A stretch of DNA of 17,201 nt from CAZUVM01 sp964623885 (GTDB lineage Bacteria > Verrucomicrobiota > Verrucomicrobiia > Limisphaerales > UBA8199), in NCBI GenBank assembly GCA_964623885.1, contig CAZUVM010000149.1, forward strand, positions 1-17,201, written 5' to 3'. This document shows, in pieces, positions 7,637-12,091 of this stretch. Under the pieces are notes generated by a model. That model worked only from the letters and a program-made list of their open reading frames with translations. It did no database searches and was not told the origin of the DNA. Position numbers and translations under genes: made by a program. How positions within the stretch are numbered: the first letter of the stretch is position 1; each line of letters starts with the position of its first letter.

Positions 7637-7770
7637 CACAAGCGAAACCGCGAGATGGTAGCGCAGACCTTGGTGGCCGTCCGCCAGGACTCTGCCGTCT
7701 CGCAGGCTTCCAGCCTGCGAAAGCTTGGATTATCAACGGCAAATTCTTCGCTGAGTCCCGACTCGTTCAT
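7636..7770 (-). CDS. Candidate 44-residue coupling ORF between the two radical SAM genes
   Basis: An ORF starting ATG 7770 overlaps the stop of radical SAM gene 1 as ATGA and ends with TGA overlapping the ATG of radical SAM gene 2 as TGATG. It therefore fills the only gap in an otherwise fully overlapped operon. The product starts MNESGLSEEFAV and is 44 residues, basic toward the C-terminus. Its middle (SFRRLEACETAESWR) is encoded by a hairpin repeat of a type I recognise as dispersed in verrucomicrobial genomes. It may be a real small protein, or a translated spacer created when a repeat inserted between two formerly adjacent genes. No known family is recognised. Codon-level conservation would separate the two. 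Confidence 0.4.
   Translation of the reverse strand: MNESGLSEEFAVDNPSFRRLEACETAESWRTATKVCATISRFRL
7700..7720. repeat. REP-like hairpin, 9-bp stem with 3-base loop
   Basis: TCGCAGGCT and AGCCTGCGA form a perfect stem around TCC. The sequence resembles the dispersed 'GCAGGCT...AGCCTGC' repeats common between genes in Verrucomicrobiota. This is from memory; no second copy is in this window. It lies inside the operon, within the small ORF, and could affect mRNA stability or uneven expression of genes on either side. Confidence 0.6.
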
Positions 7771-9170
7771 GCGATTGATGAGTTGGGTTGCCATAACCGC
7801 TGCACCGCTGAGAGGTAGCTCCAAAGCGGGCCGACTACACCACGTTGGCGCAGGCGTTGGCTCAACTTCAGGTAAACCGGTGTGGGATCGCCGACAATCC
7901 AATTGGGGGAACGATGGGCAAACTCCTGAAGCATCGCGAAAACGCCCTGTTCGGTCAGGCCGGGCGCGATGTAATAAGCGGGGGTGAGCAGATTCGCATC
8001 GCGGTCAATGCAGCCTTCGGCCATGGCGCGCTCGAATAAACGAGTACCGGGGTAAATTCGCATCCCGACGACCGCGAGAATGATGGCCGACTTGAGCTGT
8101 TCGGCATTGCGGAAACCTTCGCGGATCGTGTTCTCGGTCTCGCCTGGCCCGCCGGCAATCAGGTAATAGCAATGCTCGATGTCGCGCGCTCGCGCCAGTT
8201 CGCTCGCGCGCACGATTTCCGCAAACGTAAAATCTTTTTCATACGCCGCCAGGACCGTGTCCGAGAAACTGTCTGAGCCGAATTCGATGTGCGCCAGGCC
8301 GGCGCGTGACATCAGGTCCAACAGGTCGGCGGTCAACCCTTGTGGCCGGAGGAAGCAACCCCACGCGAGCTTGACGCCACGGCGCAGCAACGCCTCGCAA
8401 ACCTCGGTCACGTGCCGGGCTGACGAATTGAAAACCGAGTCCACGATAAACACATACCGGGCGCCCTGGCGTTGGAGCAGTTCGAATTCGGCGGCGACCA
8501 TTTCCGCGGGACGCCGCCGGTTTTGTTTCCCTTCAATGAGCGGGTAAGTGCAGTAACAGCACTTGAACGGGCAGCCACGCTGGGTTTGAACGTTCAGCAT
8601 GCTGCTGGTGCGTAGATAATTTGCTGATAACGAGACCGGCCGATCCTCTTCAGCAAGTTCCCAGCATTTGTTGGTGGCAGAGCACTGATTCACAGCCATT
8701 ACGCCGTGTTTGCGGTAGACGAGGCCGGGGACATTTTCGTAATCCGTATTGTTCTCGAGCGCCTCGAGCAAAGCGAGCAAACCGGTTTCGCCTTCGCCGA
8801 CAATCCCAAAATCCGCGTTTGACAAGTCCAGGAGTTCCCTCGGAAAAATGCTGAATCCGCTTCCGCCGAGGATGACCGGCGCGGGGGTGTGCCGGCGGAT
8901 TTCGCCGCCGAGCCATACCAGGTCGTCAAAGAATGTTTCGCGGTGCCGGATGAGAACGTCGTCGATGTTGCGAACGGAAACGCCTACAAAATCGGGACGG
9001 CTGGCACGGATCTTTTCGGCAAAACCTTGTGAGCCATCCTGGTAATCAAGCCAGGCGGTTTCATACCCGGCCTGGCGCAAAGCAGAGCTGACACAAGACA
9101 ATCCAAGTGGAAAAACGGGGTCCGGAGTCGTGCACCGGTTGGCGTTGATGAGCAAGACCCGCTTGGACAT
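7767..9170 (-). CDS. B12-binding radical SAM enzyme 1 (first gene of operon)
   Basis: The product is 467 residues from ATG 9170. Residues 1-140 are a cobalamin-binding domain (KRVLLINANRC at the start, VILGGSGFSIFPRELL, IVGEGETG). The radical SAM motif is RGCPFKCCYC (Cys200, Cys204, Cys207, with an extra Cys205). A GGPGE-type SAM-binding segment (340-344) and RIYPGTRLF (371-379) follow, as in the BchE/HpnJ-like superfamily. The DxHxxG ligand motif is not evident, the nearest text being DYQDGSQG. It resembles enzyme 2 in architecture but differs widely in sequence, so the two probably act on different steps and are not recent duplicates. Its stop overlaps the start of the 44-codon ORF as ATGA. 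A promoter candidate lies at 9294-9322. Substrate unknown. Confidence 0.93.
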   Translation of the reverse strand: MSKRVLLINANRCTTPDPVFPLGLSCVSSALRQAGYETAWLDYQDGSQGFAEKIRASRPDFVGVSVRNIDDVLIRHRETFFDDLVWLGGEIRRHTPAPVILGGSGFSIFPRELLDLSNADFGIVGEGETGLLALLEALENNTDYENVPGLVYRKHGVMAVNQCSATNKCWELAEEDRPVSLSANYLRTSSMLNVQTQRGCPFKCCYCTYPLIEGKQNRRRPAEMVAAEFELLQRQGARYVFIVDSVFNSSARHVTEVCEALLRRGVKLAWGCFLRPQGLTADLLDLMSRAGLAHIEFGSDSFSDTVLAAYEKDFTFAEIVRASELARARDIEHCYYLIAGGPGETENTIREGFRNAEQLKSAIILAVVGMRIYPGTRLFERAMAEGCIDRDANLLTPAYYIAPGLTEQGVFAMLQEFAHRSPNWIVGDPTPVYLKLSQRLRQRGVVGPLWSYLSAVQRLWQPNSSIA

Positions 9171-9279
9171 GAGACACTCAGACCCGCGTTGGCAGGTTGG
9201 TTGTTGGCAGCTCTAAGTTCAGGGTTGGCCGACTGAGAGCCACTCGGCTCCGGAATTCGAGCCCAGGGCTGCGTGAGGT

Positions 9280-9289
9280 CCGCATGCGG
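9280..9289. promoter_or_regulatory. Perfect 10-bp palindrome, possible operator for the radical SAM operon
   Basis: CCGCATGCGG is a perfect palindrome, extending with one mismatched pair to GGTCCGCATGCGGGCC. It sits four bases past the candidate -10 box of the minus-strand operon promoter, where a repressor would block initiation. An RNA role is unlikely because no loop is available. The regulator is not encoded in the window. Confidence 0.3.
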
Positions 9290-9293
9290 GCCG

Positions 9294-9322
9294 ACTATAA
9301 AGTGATCGTAGCCCCAAGGCAA
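9294..9322 (-). promoter_or_regulatory. Sigma-70-like promoter for the radical SAM/ketosynthase operon
   Basis: On the minus strand TTGCCT (9322-9317) and TATAGT (9299-9294) are separated by exactly 17 bases. They match the consensus at four and five of six positions. Transcription would start near 9287, leaving a leader of about 117 bases before ATG 9170. A full TTGACA occurs just upstream (9329-9324) but is too far from the -10. No other promoter-like sequence is obvious before the first operon gene. Confidence 0.45.
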
Positions 9323-9389
9323 TTGTCAAATAACTATAGCGCCACCGCTGAAGCGTCGTCCTCCTCCTCTTTCCTCGTTCTCACCCCCA

Positions 9390-9417
9390 GGTAGGGACGC
9401 CGTCCTCGGCGTCCCCA
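9390..9417. repeat. 28-bp hairpin repeat, copy 1
   Basis: A 28-base sequence identical to 9772-9799 and in the same orientation. Its core is a perfect hairpin: GGGACGCCG (9394-9402), loop TCCT, CGGCGTCCC (9407-9415). Such a strong GC stem may end or protect transcripts. The exact duplication 382 bases away marks it as a dispersed repeat. Confidence 0.85.
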
Positions 9418-9441
9418 ACTGCTCCCACTCTTAACCTTAAT

Positions 9442-9632
9442 CCGGAACGATTCAATAGAAGGGACGCGCCCGCCTCGGGCGCAGCGGTTGGCGCCTCCGC
9501 CAACCGCATTCCCACTTCGTCATTTCTACTCACTATTTGGTGAGCTTGGGCCGATACGAGCCAACCGGCGAGGGCGCCGGTTGGCAGCGCCCGAGGCGGG
9601 CGCGCTCCCCGAAGACAACTGCATCGTTCCGG
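9442..9632. mobile_element. MITE-like palindromic element, copy A
   Basis: A 191-bp element bounded by the inverted repeat CCGGAACGAT (9442-9451) and ATCGTTCCGG (9623-9632). The same six bases CTTAAT lie directly outside both ends (9436-9441 and 9633-9638), as expected of a target-site duplication, although hexamer repeats nearby also contain that word. Inside, GC-rich arms of about 22 bp (from 9461 and ending 9609) pair with each other. Each arm carries its own hairpin: CGGTTGGC with GCCAACCG, and GCCAACCGGC with GCCGGTTGGC. The central 36 bases (9515-9550) are identical to copy B in reverse complement. It has no coding capacity, so it would be moved by a transposase encoded elsewhere. Confidence 0.7.
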
Positions 9633-9648
9633 CTTAATCGTAATCTTA
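9633..9648. repeat. Short hexamer tract (consensus AATCGT/AATCTT)
   Basis: CTTAATCGTAATCTTAAT is a run of hexamer units of the same kind as 9816-9845. It directly abuts the right end of MITE-like copy A. A related CCTTAAT lies at the left end, so the element appears to have entered such a tract. Confidence 0.45.
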
Positions 9649-9771
9649 ATCCCAAGTCCTCTTTTGTTAATCCGCCCTTCGCGCCTTTGCGTGCAAAAAT
9701 GTTCTGAATCATATCGGGCTCAAACCCAACCAATATCCTTGCGGCTTTGCGTTGACCTTCGATGTCTGACC

Positions 9772-9799
9772 GGTAGGGACGCCGTCCTCGGCGTCCCCA
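9772..9799. repeat. 28-bp hairpin repeat, copy 2
   Basis: Identical over 28 bases to 9390-9417, with stem 9776-9784 and 9789-9797 around a TCCT loop. It lies about 100 bases past the stop of the formamidase-family gene on the minus strand, where a hairpin could serve as a transcript end. Confidence 0.85.
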
Positions 9800-9815
9800 T
9801 CTTCTGGTCCTTCTC

Positions 9816-9845
9816 AATCGTAATCCTAATCGTAATCGTAATCCG
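9816..9845. repeat. Hexamer tandem repeat, about five AATCGT-like units
   Basis: Units read AATCGT, AATCCT, AATCGT, AATCGT, AATCCG. The low-complexity tract is 55 bases after the stop of the minus-strand formamidase-family gene. It could vary in copy number between strains. Confidence 0.6.
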
Positions 9846-9899
9846 CAATCTCCCTGTCGTGTCCCACTGCCCACCAATCCATCAATCCGTCTTCCTCCC

Positions 9900-11225
9900 C
9901 TATCTCAGCCCTTTGATGGCATCCTTCCGAATCCGAGCCACCACGTGTATCTGCGGGTCTACCAACTCAGCGATGTTGTAGGAAATAGCGGTTCCGAGAA
10001 CTACGGCCACCTCGTTCGGTTCCAGTTTGTATTCGCGTTGAAGCCAGTTTGCCAGGCCGCTTGTTGCCGATTGCACGGCTTCAGGCAGTGAGTTGGCGAT
10101 GCCGAAATACATCATATACTCCTCATTCTCGGCGTGCGGGCTGCCGCCGGGTTCACCCTTTATGACGTTGACCGTGAACTCCACGTGTTCCGAAGTTTCA
10201 AGTGCATCGCCCGTCAACTCGCCGTCGCCCTGCGCGGCGTGGCCGTCGCCGACGAACAACAACGCGCCAGGCGCGTTCACCGGCAGGTAAACCGTGGTTC
10301 CTTCGCAAATCTGGTTATAATCCATATTGCCGCCGTAGTAACCCAGCCAGCCGGTGCGAAAGGACTGGTGTCCCGGCGGCGCAACGCCGATACAACCCAG
10401 CATCGGCTGCAGCCGCACTGTATAATTCGTGAGATGCGCGCTGGGTTGTTTGAGCCGGGCGACGCCGTGCTCGGTATCGAGCGTCCAGGTGCTGTCGAAA
10501 TTGTCGTTGTACTTGGCGTTTTGAACATAGTATGGCGTCACGGCGCTGGCGGCGATCTGATTGCCCGATCCGGCTGTATCGCGATCCAGGCGGAGATGAT
10601 TGAGCTTCACCGCGAGCGTATCGCCGGGCATCGCGCCCTCGATATAAAACGGGCCGGTCTCCGGGTTGCCGCCGAGACAGCGACGCACCCCTTTGTTATC
10701 GACTCCGCCCGCGTCGACGGTCCACGTCCGCACGGTGTCGCCGGGGAAAATGCGCAAGGCCGGCTTAATCGCGTCGGAAAAGAACCGGTGAAACTCGGTG
10801 GGCTCAAAATCATGAACCTGCGGAGCTGAAGGCGGCGTTGCCGCGCGTTTCGCAGTCCAGGTAATCTCGCGTTTGCCGACCCAATGTCCCGTGCCTCCCA
10901 AAAAATCGCCGCTCAGCGTGCCGGTGAAATCTGCGAAGGCATTGCCATTGGTGCGCGTGGCGGAGAAAGTGACGTGCTCGTGATCCGCCGCACCTTCTAC
11001 CTTGAGCACGTTCAACAGCATTCCCGAAAGCTTGCCGTCGTTTACTTTCAGCGTAAGCCGGGCGTAATTGACGTCGCCAAGGTATTTATAGGCCAGTTCC
11101 CAATCACCCGACACGTCCGCCCCAAAGAGGGCACTGGAATAGAGCAAAACGAGTACACAGACGCGCCTCACGAGCCGGCCGGGCGACCGAATAACAGCAA
11201 GCGCGCTATGAAAGTATTGGTGCAT
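9900..11225 (-). CDS. Exported acetamidase/formamidase-family protein with extra N-terminal beta domain
   Basis: The family (FmdA/AmdA, PF03069) hydrolyses formamide or short amides to the acid and ammonia. Visible signatures are VRRCLGGNPETGPFYIEGA, PGDTLAVKL, MLGCIGVAP, GGNMDYNQICEGTTVYLPV and FVGDGHAAQGDGE. From ATG 11225 the product is 441 residues, longer than I expect for the family. An N-terminal hydrophobic signal (about residues 20-35, VCVLVLLYSSALFGA) implies export. Residues about 36-125 form an added beta-rich segment (SGDWELAYKYLG to GKREITWTAKRA) that looks like a small lipocalin-like or binding module. In-frame starts also exist at 11255 (ATG) and 11258 (GTG). A TAAAAT possible -10 lies at 11267-11262 next to the edge of repeat copy B. 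The exact substrate is uncertain. Confidence 0.9.
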   Translation of the reverse strand: MHQYFHSALAVIRSPGRLVRRVCVLVLLYSSALFGADVSGDWELAYKYLGDVNYARLTLKVNDGKLSGMLLNVLKVEGAADHEHVTFSATRTNGNAFADFTGTLSGDFLGGTGHWVGKREITWTAKRAATPPSAPQVHDFEPTEFHRFFSDAIKPALRIFPGDTVRTWTVDAGGVDNKGVRRCLGGNPETGPFYIEGAMPGDTLAVKLNHLRLDRDTAGSGNQIAASAVTPYYVQNAKYNDNFDSTWTLDTEHGVARLKQPSAHLTNYTVRLQPMLGCIGVAPPGHQSFRTGWLGYYGGNMDYNQICEGTTVYLPVNAPGALLFVGDGHAAQGDGELTGDALETSEHVEFTVNVIKGEPGGSPHAENEEYMMYFGIANSLPEAVQSATSGLANWLQREYKLEPNEVAVVLGTAISYNIAELVDPQIHVVARIRKDAIKGLR

Positions 11226-11266
11226 GGCTCTTTGGCATCTCACGTACCGAAACATCACGACATTTT

Positions 11267-11466
11267 ACCGAGGCTAGGTTCTATGCAGTTATCTTTGGGG
11301 GAGCGCGCCCGCCACGGGCGCCGCCAGCCGGCGCCCCCCCGGTTGGCTCGTATAGACCCAAGCTCACCAAATAGTGAGTAGAAATGACGAAGCGGAACGC
11401 GGTTGGCAGGGGCGCCAACCGCTGCGCCCCAGGCGGGCGCGCTCCCTCGCATTGGATCGATTCGGC
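11267..11466. mobile_element. MITE-like palindromic element, copy B (inverted)
   Basis: The core 11299-11446 is the reverse complement of copy A's core (9461-9609) with scattered differences; 36 bases (11357-11392) match exactly. Weaker similarity continues about 17 bases past each core end, so outer limits are approximate. The terminal repeats seen in copy A are degraded here and no target duplication is visible, suggesting an older insertion. The two copies flank the formamidase-family gene in opposite orientation. This copy starts right upstream of that gene's probable -10 box. Confidence 0.65.
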
Positions 11467-11514
11467 TAACCTCGCTGCCCTTCAGTTTACACTATCCCCG
11501 CGAGGCTGATTCCC

Positions 11515-11543
11515 TTGCATGTGGCAAGGCTTTCTGCTAAGAA
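11515..11543 (+). promoter_or_regulatory. Possible promoter for tRNA-Thr
   Basis: TTGCAT (11515-11520) and TAAGAA (11538-11543) are 17 bases apart. A TG one base before the -10 gives an extended -10 form. The tRNA begins 53 bases after the -10, leaving a 5' leader for RNase P. Box matches are only three of six each. Confidence 0.3.
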
Positions 11544-11596
11544 TAGAACCATCGCCGCAAGGCCTGTTGGGTTTCTTCACTCCCAACATTTTGGGC

Positions 11597-11672
11597 GCCA
11601 ACGTAGCTCAGTCGGTAGAGCAGCGCTTTCGTAAAGCGCGGGTCGTCAGTTCGATTCTGACCGTTGGCTCCA
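11597..11672 (+). tRNA. trnT: tRNA-Thr (anticodon CGU) with encoded CCA
   Basis: A complete cloverleaf: acceptor GCCAACG pairs with CGTTGGC, D arm GCTC/GAGC, anticodon arm GCGCT-TTCGTAA-AGCGC with anticodon CGT reading ACG codons, variable loop GGGTC, T arm GTCAG-TTCGATT-CTGAC. The discriminator is T (11669) and the 3' CCA is encoded at 11670-11672. All stems pair perfectly, so it should be functional. No intrinsic terminator is obvious downstream. Confidence 0.97.
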
Positions 11673-11719
11673 GCTTCAAACCTGTTGAAATCAAAGGAGT
11701 TCGGCGAGTCAGAAAGGCC

Positions 11720-11743
11720 ACTGTCAGTGAAACTGTCAGTAAA
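11720..11743. repeat. Two tandem copies of a 12-bp unit (ACTGTCAGTGAA/ACTGTCAGTAAA)
   Basis: Two adjacent 12-bp units differ at one base and start 48 bases after the tRNA CCA. They could be arm-type integrase sites or a regulator site. Two copies are too few to decide. Confidence 0.5.
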
Positions 11744-11878
11744 CGGGTGTGCGGAGTAAAAACGCTCCCAAAATTCTGCAGAACTTCACCGAAACTCGCC
11801 CACTACTCGCTAACACACCGTCTTCCATTTACTAATCGGCCTAAGACGCTGAACTCATCATCGCACCCGTTTCGGGGC

Positions 11879-11896
11879 ATAGTGGTTTACCACTAT
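11879..11896. promoter_or_regulatory. Perfect 7-bp inverted repeat with 4-base loop
   Basis: ATAGTGG, loop TTTA, CCACTAT. It lies about 110 bases upstream of the candidate promoter of the giant gene. It might be a regulator site. No T-run follows, so an intrinsic terminator is unlikely. Confidence 0.3.
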
Positions 11897-11989
11897 CTGC
11901 CTAGTTGTTCACCTTCCTCTGCTTCGGGAGGGTCATCCCATAGAAGGCCGGCGTTGTTTGCTTCATATTCGCGGCGAATTCCACGTGGT

Positions 11990-12019
11990 TTGCCAATGAA
12001 AATTCTTGGTGCCAATAGT
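11990..12019 (+). promoter_or_regulatory. Possible sigma-70 promoter for the giant secreted protein gene
   Basis: TTGCCA (11990-11995; five of six to consensus) and AATAGT (12014-12019; four of six) are spaced by 18 bases. The predicted leader is about 65 bases to ATG 12092. This was found by eye and not tested against background. Confidence 0.3.
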
Positions 12020-12091
12020 TCCGCACAGATGCGGGGGTATCCGGAACATCATGGCGCCTGGGCACGAGTTCATCGAATGCAGCAACAGGCA

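Larger units (their letters stand above)
9171..9899. other. Gene-free repeat-rich region between operon and formamidase gene
   Basis: No coding frame here looks real. The region contains, in order, the operon promoter and palindrome (9280-9329), hairpin repeat copy 1 (9390-9417), the MITE-like element copy A (9442-9632) with hexamer tracts at its edges, hairpin repeat copy 2 (9772-9799), and a longer hexamer tract (9816-9845). The stop of the formamidase-family gene is at its right edge. Confidence 0.7.
11226..11596. other. Gene-free region with repeat copy B and tRNA promoter
   Basis: This holds the leader and probable promoter area of the minus-strand formamidase-family gene (up to about 11267), then the inverted MITE-like copy B, then about 130 bases leading into tRNA-Thr. 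No credible coding frame was seen. Confidence 0.6.
11673..12091. other. Gene-free spacer between tRNA-Thr and the giant gene
   Basis: About 420 bases with no convincing gene. It contains a 12-bp direct repeat (11720-11743), a 7-bp hairpin (11879-11896) and a candidate promoter (11990-12019). The position just 3' of a tRNA is where integrated elements often land, but no integrase or second copy of the tRNA end is seen. Confidence 0.5.

Noticed and set aside
9324..9329. TTGACA on the minus strand as the operon -35 box
   Set aside because: It is a perfect match to consensus but lies 24 bases from TATAGT, too far; TTGCCT at 17 bases fits better.
9390..9799. CRISPR array suggested by repeated palindromic units
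   Set aside because: Only two identical 28-bp copies exist, 382 bases apart, with a mobile-type element between them; no regular spacers and no cas genes.
9533..9877. A 114-codon minus-strand frame
   Set aside because: It runs across the MITE-like element, a 28-bp hairpin and a hexamer tract, giving low-complexity text (LRLRLGLRLRR).
11255..11452. A short minus-strand frame over repeat copy B
   Set aside because: It is produced by the GC-rich repeat itself; the equivalent frame over copy A differs, so no protein is conserved between copies.
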